This document shows, in pieces, positions 34,333-47,905 of a stretch of 64,000 nt of DNA. The notes beneath the pieces were generated by a model, which saw nothing but the letters and a program-made list of their open reading frames with translations, searched no databases and was not told the DNA's origin. The stretch is taken from NCBI GenBank assembly GCA_030386875.1, contig CM059570.1:31921422-31985421 (forward strand), read 5' to 3'. The DNA comes from Morinoia aosen. Taxonomy: Eukaryota > Arthropoda > Malacostraca > Amphipoda > Talitridae. Position 1 is the stretch's first letter, and each line of letters opens with the position of its first letter. Position numbers and translations under genes: made by a program.

Positions 34333-36213
34333 CCACTTGCCAAATTTTTACCGCACTACAGATATGGGTACATTCAATCAAGCCGCAAAAGATTTTGGTT
34401 TCTTTTAAAGCAGTACGATCGATGTAGTTTTATCGGGATAATAGAATACGGTAGCCATGGGAATAATTAATATAATTGGTTGTTATTGTTGGGCTATGAT
34501 ATATTTTTTAATCGTAATAATACAACATCTTTGTAATCGTAATCATAGAATAGGTTGCTATGTTGCTAACACTATTGGTTGCTTTGTTATCATGTAATAT
34601 TAAGGGAATCGTAACAATACAGTGTCATTCTTACGAGGCAGCTCAATATTTTCGTTAACATCCTTGTAAAATGTCTTTTTAGCAATGAAACGTAATGTGG
34701 TAACAATATATTGTCGCCATTATTCAGTAAATACGTAATATTATTTTAGGGATAGGGCTCCGATAAAAGAGACAAGCATTGGAGATACGTCCAATTTATA
34801 AACCGGCTTTCATTCAAACACAACGTACATGAAATATCCACAAATACACAGCACATAGATGTTCTAATGCTGAACACGCAGTGCTTATATATCTATATAC
34901 ATATATATATATATATATAATTTCACCATTATTTTTTACTTGAGAAATAATTTTTTCCTGGTTCATTAGATAATAAAGAAAAAAGATTTTCAGAGTTTTT
35001 GTTGTCGAAAAGCCGATGCCTCATCATCATCATCATCATCATTACCATAGTTATTCTCATCATTATAAAAAACTTTCAAAATCAGCAACAATTCTTCAAT
35101 TGGGAGAATGGCATTTTTATCGATCACGATATACAAGTGAAATCCAACTACATATTTTCACCGCAAAGAGCTGTTTAAAAAGACTTACTTACAGCGATCT
35201 ATTAAACCAACGTACGTCGATCAAACTAAAAAAAATATACAAACACCGAAAACTGGCACAGGAGTTACGTTCGTGTCTAATCACGCTGCAAAGATTAAGT
35301 CAAAACTTTGATGAGACGATAACTCAGGACAACAGAAAGCGGAGATGTGGCCAGCCAAAATAGAGTCATCAGAAGGAAAGTACCCACCACGTCTCCCGCA
35401 GAACACGGCACGACCCTGACCAAACGGGTACCTTTTGACCTCTCCGTTGACTCTTCAAATTTCCAGCTCTGGTGTGATTCACGCTTCCAGTCTCAGCAGC
35501 TTTGTTCTACCGATTCTCCAGTTTTCTCACAATCCAGGCATTGTTTTGTGGCCTTCCAAAGAACACACGCTGCTTCCGTGAGTAACAAACGATGTTGTTC
35601 CAGCAGACGAGGCTCTCGAAACTAAGAAGATCGCCTTGGCGGTTTCAGTTAACAAAACACTTTACGGTTCTGAAATTCAGGGAAATCTCCGCTAGACCAA
35701 GTGAAACGCTGTCGGAGTTCGACTCAATTTGTTCAAGGTTTGGAGATTGCTATTTAGGAACTGATTGGTGGCGTCTGTGTGTTTAATTATTTGGCAAACG
35801 AAAAGAGTGAGTTCTCCAATTTTTACATCTCAAAAATCTTCTTTCGGAATATTTCTTTTTTTTTTACACACTACTGTTTACTTTTCGTTTACTCGTTTGG
35901 CTGATGTAAAACACGTCGAGCAAGAGAGCTGTAAATTAAACAAAATATCACAACTAAACTACTAAAGAATCAACCCAAATGACCTCTGGCGGTGAACAGT
36001 TTGCGGAATGTTTTACTATACTATTAAAAACCTTAACGGCAAATTTATGAGCATTGCAAAACAATTATTTGCATGGCTAACATTTTCTTCGCCTCAGGCG
36101 CGGTGCATCCGCCAATCGAAGAAACTTGAAATGCCTTTAAGATTAATCTGGAGCTGCTTTTACAGTTACCGCAGCGAGCGATGCAAACGTAGCTCAGAAT
36201 GGCAACAAGCTTG
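34333..36213. other. Intronic sequence with microsatellites
   Basis: Contains a (TA)n run at about 34895-34918 and a (CAT)n run at about 35021-35041. A GC-richer stretch (35330-35770) has overlapping plus-strand frames up to 92 codons without a recognisable domain. No exon call is supportable. Confidence 0.4.
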
Positions 36214-36217
36214 TTAA

Positions 36218-36425
36218 CACTTTGACTGCCGCGGGTAAAATTTCAATTCAAATTTAAGGTCAGCTGTAGTAAGCAATGTTGAAAATACAAAAATTTAACT
36301 AGGTCATGTTTTCATTTAGTTTTGTTCCAGTACCTTTAAAAATTGAGCTTGTGACTACTGGATTTTCTGCAGCAAAATGAAAACTTCCTCAGCAACCAAA
36401 TATGGCTCACGTCGCAGTCAAAGTA
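36218..36425 (-). mobile_element. TTAA-flanked MITE, family M1, copy 2
   Basis: 208 bp with inverted termini CACTTTGACTGC (left) and GCAGTCAAAGTA (right). TTAA precedes it at 36214-36217 and a decayed TTGA follows. The interior on the minus strand matches the family (GACGTGAGCCATA, then CTCAATTTTTAAAGG). Length equals that of the copy at 52963-53170. Confidence 0.65.
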
Positions 36426-39400
36426 TTGATGGACAAATGAAAAATTTATGGAATCATCACGGGAGATTTGTCTTCGTAACGGACGCGTCAATTCTATTGT
36501 TCTGAATAAAACTGAGTACACGAGCAAAAGAAGGAGCTATAAGTTTGTTCTCAAGAAAAATACGAACGAATCAATACGCTCACAATCGGAAAATTACATT
36601 CAGTAAAAAACGTGCAAAGGAAATGCCTGAAATGTTTTAAAATAGTATGAATAGTGATAATTAAGAACATCAACCCCAGTCCTGATGTGTCCACGCTACC
36701 AAGTAGTATTCGGGCAAAACAGTTGAAAGCTGACACTTTAATTTAAGACAAGTGTCAATTGAAGGAAGCTGAACTATATATAGTGACCTTAAACTGAAAA
36801 TCAAAACTATCTCGAAATGATGATTTGTAACGAAGAATCTGTAACTTCAGTGCTTGTTAGAAATAGCATTAAATCAAATAGAACATTGAAAACTATCCAT
36901 GAGGTGCAAAGTATACGTACTGAATACCATGAAACATACACCATTAACTTACGCAAAGAACTAAAAACTTCATGCTGAGACTCTTTAACAGGCACTAAAT
37001 AAAGTATTGATACAACACACTTTGGAAAATACTAATCATGGGAGAAAAGGTTCGAAATTCTTCTGGTAATCTAAGCTGAATTCAGAATACATGTTAGTTT
37101 TTACAAGTTGCTGGAATGAGCGCTGGTGAACGCTGATAAGTATCAGATAGAAGACATGTGCTGATGATATCAAGAAGCAAAAGAGACAGTTATTACGAGT
37201 TTTGTTCTTTGAGCTATACTTTGTGTTCAGTATATTCGATGAAAAAACTGAATTATAGTAATAATAAATTAAACGATTATCGTTTGCGCAACATAATCTT
37301 ATTAAATGCATGCACATTTTCAGTGATTTTTTATAATTCTTCGTCATACTTTCATACTTCTTTCCTTAATTTTTTTCAAGAGATCCATCCCTTTAGAACG
37401 ATACCCTAGGTACAGTTAAAAATGTGCACGATTTTACATTTAGAAATAGTTTAAACATGTGGTACTAGCCTCGTAAATATCGAAAAGATTTTTAAGACTG
37501 AAAACAGCGTGCTATACTTTACGCGAAAATCCAGGTATCCTTCACTAACATTTAATAAAAAAATATTTCATGTTCAAGTCGAAAAATTGAGCTAAATTCC
37601 TAATAAATTCCCCAGAGTTCAACAGATCAGTGAAATGTCGGGGCGGGACAGTTATTAATTCTGTTGCTCTGAATTTTTCACTCGTAAAATTCATGGAATT
37701 TTCAGTTATGAAGTTCTCTTTATGAACATAAATATTCCAACGTACTGCAGCACTTACCCTTACCTGTCTTCTATGAAAACAGTATTCTTTAGAAATTTCA
37801 TAAAAACTGGTGAAATTTACGTGTCCCTTCCTCGAAATGCAGACGAACGGCGGTGTTGTAAACTTTATTGGCAAATCAAACATCGCGAGAATGGGACTTG
37901 AATATCTTAATTGTAGATGTATTATAAAAATGTTTTGTGATGAATAAAATATCGATATTAATAATATCAATTTCATTACACCATTGTAGCCAACGGAAAG
38001 AAGATGAGTGTCGGTTTTCACTTGCTGGCCATACCTTGTGAAAAATAATTATTTTTAGCATTAAATCTGCACAACATTTTCGAACGTTCATGATTATAAG
38101 AGTCGAACGGAGATTTCTTTTCATTTGCTTATTAAGCTGTGGATAGCATCACAAAACGGCCTCCATGTCTCCTTCATGTTTTATATATACTAAAATTGAA
38201 TGAACTTCAGGTATTAATTACCGCTGAATAATTTAAAAAACGCCGGAGCCCATGTGCACGAGTGTTTCCTATCTGTATCGCCTTGAATGCAGGTACAAGT
38301 TTACTTGGTTACTTTGGTCCAATTAGGCACATCACCAGTTACAGGCAACAGTGCCAAGGTACAAATGCATCGCACAGTCTCCTTGTGCGTTGGAGATCGC
38401 TACCCAGAAACAACATAAGAAAAAACATTCAAGAGACTTCGAAATAATTCTCGACCAGCAGACCCAGGCTCGAACGTCCTGGATTGCAGTTCATGGTCAC
38501 CGAGTGCCGTCAGACCATCAGTGGAGACAAATTGTTGAAAAAATGGAGACAAATTGTTGAAAACTGAAGGCAGATTTTCAGCTACTCTCAACTTGATTTG
38601 CCTGTTTCCTAGAACTTTCTGCAGCAACTCAGTGACTCTGAACTTTAGTGCATGTGTGTTTTTTAACGCCTCACGTTTCTGTGAACTTTGTTTTGCTTCT
38701 AAAACAGCGTGTACAAACTCAACAATTCTGAACTTGGTTTGTCTTTTCAAAACTGCATCGTAGAAACATAACAGATTAGCAAAATATGTTTCAGTAAGCA
38801 GTAGAAAGAGATGTAACGGTACGTATCAATTACACATCTACAGCACAATTTAAAAGTGAGAAACTTAAACTTCAAAAACACGTACGAATTGAAATTCATA
38901 GGATCATTCTACAAAAAGTCTCCAACTTAATAAATACGCCTCTCCAAAGCAAACAAGACGCACTTTCTCAATATAAAATTTAATCGAGAAAAACACTTGG
39001 TTGCTTTTGGAAATACAAATAATTTTTATTAATTTAAAGTAAGAATTAAAGCGTTATACTTAAAAAAAGAAATATACTTACTTTGTTTCAAGTTTTCACA
39101 CAAACTGAGGGAACATCGAAAATAAGATTGGCGAAAGATAAACCAGGCAAAGAATTTAAAAGTTGCACCGGTGAGATATTCACACATCATTGAACTGTAA
39201 TATACGATACATTCTAATCTTTTCCAATCGGTCCGCAACTTCTTGTCGGGATTCTTGCACCTCTGTCACTAACTCAGATCACACGAACGCCGTATCTCAG
39301 GTTGTGTCAGTCAGACCCCCGTTATGACTGATCACCACGACACCACGGCACAAAAACGAAACTGCAAAGTACGAAGAGTCGCTCACACGAACACAGACAC

Positions 39401-39782
39401 TGTTGCAGGTCAGTCATTAGGAGATAAAACATGCAAATGAGATGAAGGTAATCAAAAGTACTCTGCGAGCTGGTGCTTGAATGGAACAGAAAGCGAAAAC
39501 ACGAAAGTAGAAAGGAATTGACATTTAGAGTTTAGAGTGGTTAATGGAGTGGGAAAATTCAAGATAAATTAGTGATTGAGCTGCTCTGATACAAAGAGAC
39601 ACAACGAAAGATTAGAAACCGGACTCTCGCAAGCAACTTCATCAAGCACACGAAATTCACGAGTTGCCATAGGGTAAGATTTCAAAAACCTTAATGTAAC
39701 TGTTAAAAACACCAAACGAATTCAGTATTTGAAACTACGTTATCCGCGAGCACATTGTGAGGCAGGAAGTTCTGCATAAAAC
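36426..39782. other. Intronic sequence, nothing firmly recognised
   Basis: AT-rich. A minus-strand frame at 38750-38400 contains a degenerate threefold repeat of the type KFRxxEhhxxVL (38560-38745). Other open frames lack recognisable domains. Confidence 0.35.
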
Positions 39783-39845
39783 TTATTGACATTTGACGAT
39801 CCTGTTCTGAAATCGTGACGTAAAAATTGCGACGTCGATCAGCAG

Positions 39846-39986
39846 AGCGACAAGGTCTTGACAAGAGGAGGAGAGCCATGACAAAGGTTTTATTTGCGGT
39901 ATTTTTCGCCAGGCTCCAAAAATACGACTGAGTTTGTCGGCATTGTCCTGTTCATTATTTGCGCCGACTTCACTGGAACGAAACTG
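39846..39986 (-). other. Candidate coding segment, unproven
   Basis: A minus-strand open frame (40160-39783) has higher GC and protein-like composition here. Starting at a possible acceptor (AGCTCCTCAG ending at 39987), it reads FRSSEVGANNEQDNADKLSR and then IFGAWRKIPQIKPLSW in phase 0. That is the phase in which the 657-codon exon ends, so it could be a small alternative exon of the RA gene. Against this, no good GT donor in phase 0 follows; only GTCGCT and GTCGCA are present. I recognise no family. Confidence 0.2.
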
Positions 39987-40753
39987 AGGAGCTTGAGTCG
40001 AGGTGGGTTGGGGGGTTACTCGAAAAAGGGATGAAAAAAGATTCACATTACAAAAATACGGAACTTCCTCACCCCAACACGGTGCACGTGTTTGTGCAGA
40101 GTTTAGATTTTGGTTCATGAGAGAAATTATGTGGGAATGTAATTTTGTTATTTCCATCATAACTATACATGCACAAGGTTTTGATGAACTTAAGCCTATG
40201 AAACTTGTTCAAATTTTCAGTAGTTTTATTTATGAATAGATCGGAGCCTTGTTGTTAGGGTCGAACAAATATATATTTTTTCATCAAAGCGTCTGTCAGG
40301 ATTAAAATCGGCATAGGTCAAACTTTAATACTAATCACCACTTCAATACCGACATCAGCCGCACGAAAGGAACCTCAGTCGTTGGAAAACAATTCAAATA
40401 TATTGCTCATGTCCACTATTCTAGAGCGAATTTTCTTCAAGTTTAATCCCCTTCAAATTTTCGAAACAATTATCTACGCTCTTGTTCTCCAACCTTGTCA
40501 CCGCCAAGACCGTGACAAATGTATGCGTTTAATATTTGTTTAATTTGAGTTAATTGAACATTTGTGCAGGTGCTGACATTGTTCAGGTGCTGAGAATTTC
40601 CGCTCCGGAAAAATGCAGCATTGTAAAGTGCATCGTTATCTCACAATTAACGTAGACAACGATGTAAAACCTCGAGCTAGTGTAGCTGTAGTGGGTGTAG
40701 GTGTTAGAATTTTTAGGCTTGCGAGCCAAAAATGAAGACCTGTTTGTTCTTAA

Positions 40754-40956
40754 AACTTTGACTGCGCCTTTGACTGAAGTTCAGTTTTTAATTTGAATTT
40801 AATTTTATTTTAGTAATCAATTTTGAGAATAACAAACATTAAATGACTCGTGCTCTCATTTAATATTTTTGAAAATTGAGTTTGTGACTACTAATCGGTC
40901 AGCAGAATCATGAAAATTCTCTAAGCAACTACCGATGGCTCACGTCGCAGTCGGAG
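40754..40956 (-). mobile_element. TTAA-flanked MITE, family M1, copy 3
   Basis: It starts AACTTTGACTGCGCC after TTAA (40750-40753) and ends CACGTCGCAGTCGGAG, followed by TTGA. On the minus strand the interior reads GCTGACCGATTAGTAGTCAC and CAAACTCAATTTTCA, as in other copies. It lies in inverted orientation to the copy 250 bp downstream. Confidence 0.6.
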
Positions 40957-41205
40957 TTGAAACCTACCACCATTCCCGTAAATTTTGTTTACGATATAGA
41001 TAGAAATTTTTATCTGGTGCACATGACGCTGCTTCATGTGCAAAGGAAATACCCTTCCTTTCTCAACAAATATTGAGTATTTTTAACTTCTACTCAAGGT
41101 TGCATTAATTAGCAACGTACCTCGATTATCTTAAACAGACAATGGACAGCAGTGTACATTTTTTCCGCAAGTCGTTTTCCAAAGGTTGAAAAATTTCAAG
41201 CTCAA

Positions 41206-41428
41206 GATTTTGACCGCGACGTGAGCCGCCGGTGGTCACGGAAGTGATTTTCATAAAGCTGCTGACCGACCAGTAATCAAACTCAATTTTCATAAATAGG
41301 TAATCAAAACTAAATGAATGCACTATCCATGTTAATTTAATGTTTGCTATTTTCAAAATTGCTTTCTAAAATTGAGTGTAAATTTGAGTTAAATATTGAA
41401 CTTCAGTTAACACATCGCGGTCACCGTG
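41206..41428 (+). mobile_element. TTAA-flanked MITE, family M1, copy 4
   Basis: The left end GATTTTGACCGCGACGTGAG and right end CGCGGTCACCGTG sit before a perfect TTAA (41429-41432). The interior has GGTGGTCACGGAAGTGATTT and GCTGCTGACCGACCAGTAAT. With the copy at 40754-40956 it forms a large inverted pair. Confidence 0.6.
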
Positions 41429-41432
41429 TTAA

Positions 41433-44329
41433 TAAAGGTTCAAAATTCCAATTGCTAAAAATTCCCTGATTTCTTTCTCTAACTATCACGATCTAATGAA
41501 CCTATTAACCGTTGGTCACGTTGGTCACGCATTGGTCACGCAGCAACACCGCCTCACTTTACGTTGTGATAGACTGGAAATATGAGATAAAGATACGATG
41601 AAAAAATGTATCAAGAGCCGGACTTTCAAAAATTTGATTTCATTGTTACGTTAGAGCCTTAGTAAAAGTTCACTTGTGAATTTAATTGTTATGAGTTCTA
41701 GCTTTCCGAAAACGTACAGTGTGCTTAAATTTCATTTAAAAATTATGAAAATTGAAGATTACAGTCCATAAAAACCAGCTCGTTGAATAGCTAAGTATAC
41801 AGGTGAACTTTTAAAACTGGCAAGAACTCTACGACAACGTGAAGTGTTTAGAAATCCGGCCTCAGCACATCCGGTAAGTTATTTTTCGCTTGCTAGTGAC
41901 GCAGATGATGAGCAACATAATGACATGCAGAACAATTTTGTTGCGTCCGAGTGGACCTTAAAGAGCTACATACACTTTCTGTGCGTGCTGAAAGATTTCG
42001 CCGAAGTTGAAACTGAGTGCTACGAGCCCTCATACACACATGTGGGAGAGATCATTTGTGGAGATATTCTTGTTCGCTTTCTAACAAAACTGATAAAAAT
42101 AATTACAATTTACGTTATTTTTAAATATTTCCATAAAATTGAGCAATGCATGTGATCGAGGCGTGTAGGAAAATATCCAGGAAAACTTATTTTGCGCTAG
42201 AAGATGGAATTTAATATATTAAGAGTGACTAAATCAATTTATCTAGTACGATCATGCCACTATAAAACACTCAAAAAGCATGCGAAAAATACTTATTTAT
42301 AAATGAAACTATAATTTTTTACTTTAACCTAAATACTGCGAGAAAATATAATCCAATGCACTCTTCCACCTGTAGCAAGACACTCACAACTGCTACAAAA
42401 TCATTCAAAAGTGTCGTATTTTACCTAAAAATACCAGAGAGAAAAAGTAAAAAAGCACCTTCTAATCATGATGAAGTGACACCAATACCTGCAATAAAGT
42501 GTTCATATTTGAACGATGTAAAATAAGCAATAAGCAAAACAGCTGAAGAAGAACTCAGACCTCGTGGTCTCATACTCTATGTCAAGGAAGCTTTTTACGC
42601 AAGCACTAAAAGAACGCTTGCGTTTATTCCAGGCGAGAGAAACTGGCGAGAAAAAACTCACGTTCGTAAAGAGAAGACAACCCGCTGCGAAATAAAACCG
42701 CGTATGGCAGTCAGGTCCCAGTTAACTTCAACTTCAAAGATGACGACGACAGCTCACGTAGCCCTTCAAGCATTGTTTGCACTACGAAAAGTTACGTTCG
42801 AACAAGCACATTAAACTACGAGTACATGTTACTACGATCTTCATTGGAAAAGCTTCTGTCAATACGTGCCTGCGTAGCTTCAGATCCTACACATAAATTT
42901 CCAGTAGTTCATATTTGCTTGCTCAAAGGGAAAACCTCGTACTTTTGACTAAGTTTATCTAGGTAAAATTGATGCATGGAAGCTGCACGTAGAATAACTT
43001 TCAGGGTAGACATTTTGTATGGGCTGAAGTTCATTGTTCTTTGCACGGTCAATGCTTGGCGAAGCACGCTGTGCATTGCACTTCTATGCCCAGCACTAAC
43101 TACATCGCCCAGCACTGCGCAGTCCCATACTGTTCAGTCCAGTCATGCGCTACAAAAATTGAAGACTTGAACATCGACAGATATATAACAAAAAATTTCC
43201 ATCGTTTCAACGTTTAAACAAAATTGAGCCATCGCAATGGGATCCTTGAACATTGATGACTGGACATCGAATTACGTACAACAAAATTTGAGCTATTACA
43301 GAGAGGAGCTTGAACAATGAAGACTAGAATATTGCCGTACGCACAACCACAGAAAAATTGTCAACATTTAAACAAAATAAAGTCATTGCTGGGGGACGCG
43401 TAGGAAAACGTCCTACGTAGTTTCATATCCTACTCACACCTCCCACACCTCGCCCAAAGGGAAAACTTCGTTCTTTTGACTAAATCTTTCCAGGTAAAAT
43501 TACCCAAAGAAGCTGCATGGGCGGAAAAAAATTTATTACCCGCTATCAGAAAATATCAGCCCTCTGTTTTCAGACGCACCTATCAAGGTTCAATGTCATA
43601 GCTCAAGAAAGTCATAGCTGACGTATATGCTTAACTTACTTTCGTTGTCAACTCACATAATTTTACTTTAATTTTGAGCTTTTCATCCTTATTTCATGAT
43701 AATTTCATAACTTTTTCATATATATATAAAGTTTCATAAATTTATTCAGTTCATAATTTCCATTGCATAAAATTTTATAGATTTTTGGCCAGGAAAATTC
43801 ACGGATCGCCATAGCGCTATGAAAAGCCCCGATTACCACCTGACTAGGTGCTGAAATCTTGAGCTATATTCTGACGCTATTCCCTCTCAATTTTGACATT
43901 CAATGCTCAAATATATTCAAGAATTCTGACGAACTGCGTGCGCTTCCAATTTGTAAAACGTAAAAATATTGAAGTGAACTTTAAATCAAAAGATCCCACA
44001 TAACAATATTTTTCAAATCAAACTTATAAATATGATAAATTATGTGCAAAGCGTTTGCACGCCAATTTTTATATCATGAATTCCCACAAGCTTGTCCTAA
44101 TTTAAGAAGCTACACACGGGCAGTTTCAAAGTCACGTTCGAATAATGTATACACAATAAATAGATCCACAGCCAATTATTGTGAAAGTATCCATTTTGGT
44201 TTGAAAAATACGTAAATACGTTATATGCGGAAACCACTGGTACGACAGCCTTGTAACTACATTATTTGCCATTTATGATCCCTAATGTTCCTGCTCATGG
44301 ACTGAATTTGCGCTCTCCTTATGAAATCA
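41433..44329. other. Intronic sequence with a diverged local duplication
   Basis: Segments at about 42868-43000 and 43396-43530 are diverged direct copies (CAAAGGGAAAACYTCGT, CTTTTGACTAA and CCAGGTAAAATT shared). A 103-codon plus-strand frame (41844-42155) has no domain I know. AT-rich low complexity around 43690-43780. Confidence 0.4.
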
Positions 44330-47300
44330 TACTAGGTTTTAGACAATTTAGACTAATAATCTCTGTGTGTTTTTAGTTTCTCTTTTTTTAGCTTAATTCT
44401 AAGTAGGAATGTCCTTATTTTTACCTTGATCCTGTAGTTTTTATCATTTTTATTTTTACGTTACATTTTACTTACTGTCACTTAATGCTAATGACTGACC
44501 ATGTTGACATATTCGACAATATTGATCCAGATCTCAATCATTTGAATAGACTGCACCCAAACCTAAATGAAACTGGAAACTGTAAATACCTAAATATTAA
44601 AAAATTCAAAGAATCGATGAGGAAGACCTGTAACGATTTTTCTCTATTATGTTGGAACTGTAGATCCATTTATCCGAAAATAGATGAAATATCTTGTACT
44701 ATCACTGAGCTGAACAGCAATTTTGATGTTCTCAGTTTCACCGAAAGTTGGCTAGACGACTCATCTAAAGACCTGATTCAAATTCAAAACTATTATAGCC
44801 ATCATTCACTCCGTAGTAACAAACGTGGTGGTGGCATCAGTACGTACATATCTAAACAAATATCTTCGAAAGTCATTTTAAGTGCAACTATGAATCGTGA
44901 ACATATTGAGACCTTATTTATAGAACTAACGAAAAATGGTAAACGGATTATGCTTGGGACAGTATATAGGCCCCCAACAGCTTGTAACGTCTCTTTCCTG
45001 AACGAGCTTCAAAGCATTATATCTCAGTTCAACAAGTCTCAATATAGTGACATAATAATCTGCGGGGATTTCAACTACGATCTTCTACAATATGATAGCT
45101 GTGAGCAAATCTCAAACTTCATAAATGTTTTTCAGTCTAGCTCCTTCCTTCCAATCATCACGAAACCTATAGGTGTTGCTTCTGAATCGGCTACGTTACT
45201 CGATAATATTTTTATGTTAGATCCGACTGATTTTCTTACCGGAATGATAATTTCTGACTTATCTGACCATTTCCCGGTTTTTCTCATCAAGAAAAATGTC
45301 TATAATCCTTGTACCAGCCCACAGGGTGATACTTATTCATATCGTTGTGTAAACGAATACAACTTGGGAACAATGCGAACTGTTCTAGAAGAATTAATGT
45401 CATCATTAGACGTCTATGAACGGGACAATAATGCGATTAACATTGATGAAGCAATACCAAATTTAACTGAAATTATAATGACCGCATATAACCAGTGCTG
45501 TTCAATAATCACCCGCACAATTACGCCGAAAAATAGACAAAAGCCCTGGATTACTGAAGATATCGTGATCAATATAAAGAAACGTCAAGCGTACCTAGCC
45601 TTACTATACGAAGGGCGAATATCTAAAGTAACGTATAACAGATTCAGGAATCATGTGACAAATCAAATACAAACCTCAAAACGAGACTACTTCACGCGCA
45701 AATTTACTGAATACAAAACTGATATTAAAAAAACTTGGCGCCTGCTTAATTAATGCTATAAACCGAATAATAATACTACGAAAACAATTGAGTCCGTCGT
45801 TCACGAAAATATAAAATACCACGAGAAAAAAGATATTGCAACTGTGTTTAACAACTTTTTTGTAAACATAGGAAAAAATATAGCCGATAGTGTCTTCAGT
45901 GAACCCAGAGACCACTTGCAATACATGGACCATGTCCGTGAACCTAACTCTTTCTTTTTCACGCCAACTAATCCCTCCGATGTAATTACGTGCATAAACA
46001 ACTTGAAAAATAAATCAAGTGGATTGAAAAATTTTTCGGCTAAAGTTCTTAAGGCTATAGCTGATATAATAGCACCGTGCATATCTTATATTATCAACCA
46101 ATCCCTTTCTCAAGGTATCTTCCCGAACTCTTTCAAAATTGCGAGAGTCACCCCTATTTTTAAAAATGGTGATAAAAACTGCATTAACAATTATAGACCT
46201 ATCTCTGTACTACCAATTATTAGCAAAATATTCGAGAAAATTGTGTATAAAAAAGTGTATTCGTATTTTGAACAAAAATCTTTCCTCTACGACAAACAAT
46301 ACGGTTTTCGTTCTAAGAAATCTACGACACAAGCTATATTAAATCATTTGCAATACCTTTATTCTAATATAGATGAAGGAAAGCTTGTTTTCTCCGTATT
46401 TCTTGACTTTCGAAAAGCATTCGATTGTGTGGACCATAACGTATTACTCTCGAAACTACATTGTTATGGCATTCGAGGGGCTGCCCATGATTGGTTTAGA
46501 TCATACTTCGCAAATCGGAAACAATACGTTGTCATTGACGACGCAAAATCAGACCCACAGACAATTAGCCATGGGGTTCCACAAGGATCTGTCCTTGGGC
46601 CTCTCCTATTTCTGATTTTTATCAATGATATCATTAAATCTACATCATTCTTCAAATTCATACTTTTTGCCGATGACAGTACCCTTTCTGCGGTCTTTCC
46701 AGACCAAAATCCCGCTAGGATGGCGGAGCGTATAAATAATGAACTTCATAAGGTTTCATTGTGGCTTAAAGCTAATAAAATAAGCCTTAATATCGATAAA
46801 ACAAAATATATTACATTCTCATACAAGAAAAATATATCTCTCCCACGCATTCAAATTGGCGAAGGTGAAATCGAAGAAACCAACTCAAGTAAATTCCTTG
46901 GCATCATAATAGACAAACATCTAACCTTTAAAGAGCACATCGCTCATATTAGTTCTAAATTATCAAAATCTATCGGAATCCTAAATAAAGTTAAGAATTT
47001 CCTGCCTGAAACAGCCTTACAAATGCTCTACCGAACGCTCATTTCACCATACTTGCAATACGGAATAGAGGCATGGCACGGAACTGATAAAAATAAAACC
47101 AACAAAATTTTTACCCTGCAAAAAAGAACCATAAGAGCGGTAAAGAATCTAGAATATAATGCTCACACAAATGACTCATTCAAAAATTTACGAATACTTA
47201 AGCTCTCGGATCTCTACAAAATCTCCATTTGCAATTTCATTTACAAAACATTAACAAATGATGGCGACAATAGCCTAAAACAACTATTAACTACGCAAAC

Positions 47301-47905
47301 TGGTCATCACGACCATTTAACCCGAAATAGAAGTAAATTCATGCTTCCTTATTACTCAAAGGCTCGGTCACAACACAGTATCCTCTTCGTTGGAACTAAA
47401 ACTTAGAACTCAATACCTGCGGAGATCCGTGAAAGTAATTCTTATAAGGTATTCAAAAAAGTCTTGAGTCTCACTTCCTATCAGATTACTAGTCGTGTAA
47501 GATCACAGAGTCAAACCTTGTCCCCTACATAACTGGTCCTAATAATGTAATTCGCCTTGATTAATTTCGCCGATCTTCAGTCTGTTCTTGAATCGTTTGT
47601 CGAATATACTGTTAAATCTAGTCCATATTAACTATATGGTGAAATGAAGTATCTAATTTCGAGTTACTTATCTCATTGATCAGTCTCATGCGTCTCTAGT
47701 TTAAGTGAATTAGGTTAAACATTATTGTACTCCTAAGACTAACCTTGATGGTAGGATGCCCTAGAAGTCACTGAACTTATTCGGGCCCACAGGTAGCTAT
47801 ACTCAAATTTGACCATTGTACTAGACTTAAGAAACATTTTATCTATGTATCACCAGTGGTAAATAAATTGTTTAAATTGTTTAAATTGTTTAAATTGTTT
47901 AAATC
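44330..47905 (+). mobile_element. Non-LTR retrotransposon (CR1/L2/jockey group)
   Basis: A nearly full ORF2 (endonuclease plus reverse transcriptase), a ~330-bp 3' untranslated region and a (TTGTTTAAA)n tail at 47867-47904 mark a LINE on the plus strand. The tail of short tandem repeats instead of poly(A) is typical of the CR1/L2-type groups. The 5' boundary is uncertain: I set it about 150 bp before the first ATG, and the element may be 5' truncated. A second, short copy of its 3' end is at 7212-7310. Confidence 0.8.
44485..47532 (+). pseudogene. LINE ORF2: APE endonuclease + reverse transcriptase, two premature stops
   Basis: The frame is continuous from 44485 to the terminal TAA at 47530-47532, broken only by TAA at 45751-45753 and TAG at 47404-47406. 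The first section (422 codons) is an APE-type endonuclease: CWNCRSI (56-62), FTESWL (85-90), GTVYRPP (158-164), GDFNYD (194-199), LSDHFPV (259-265). The middle section restarts in the same frame. Counting from 45844, it has the reverse transcriptase blocks NNYRPISVLP, VFLDFRKAFDCVDH (first catalytic Asp at 188), HGVPQGSVLGPLLF, and the catalytic FADD at 275-278. The last stop falls where related proteins have a Trp (GTK-x-WNS-P), so TGG to TAG is likely. Both stops must abolish activity unless suppressed. No indels are seen, so inactivation is recent. Confidence 0.85.

Noticed and set aside
35016..35363. Open frame starting with a His-rich stretch
   Set aside because: The His run is a (CAT)n microsatellite; the rest has no recognisable domain.
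41844..42155. 103-codon plus-strand open frame
   Set aside because: No domain or splice context that supports a gene.
45676..46661. Minus-strand and shifted open frames inside the LINE
   Set aside because: Shadows of the reverse-transcriptase frame.
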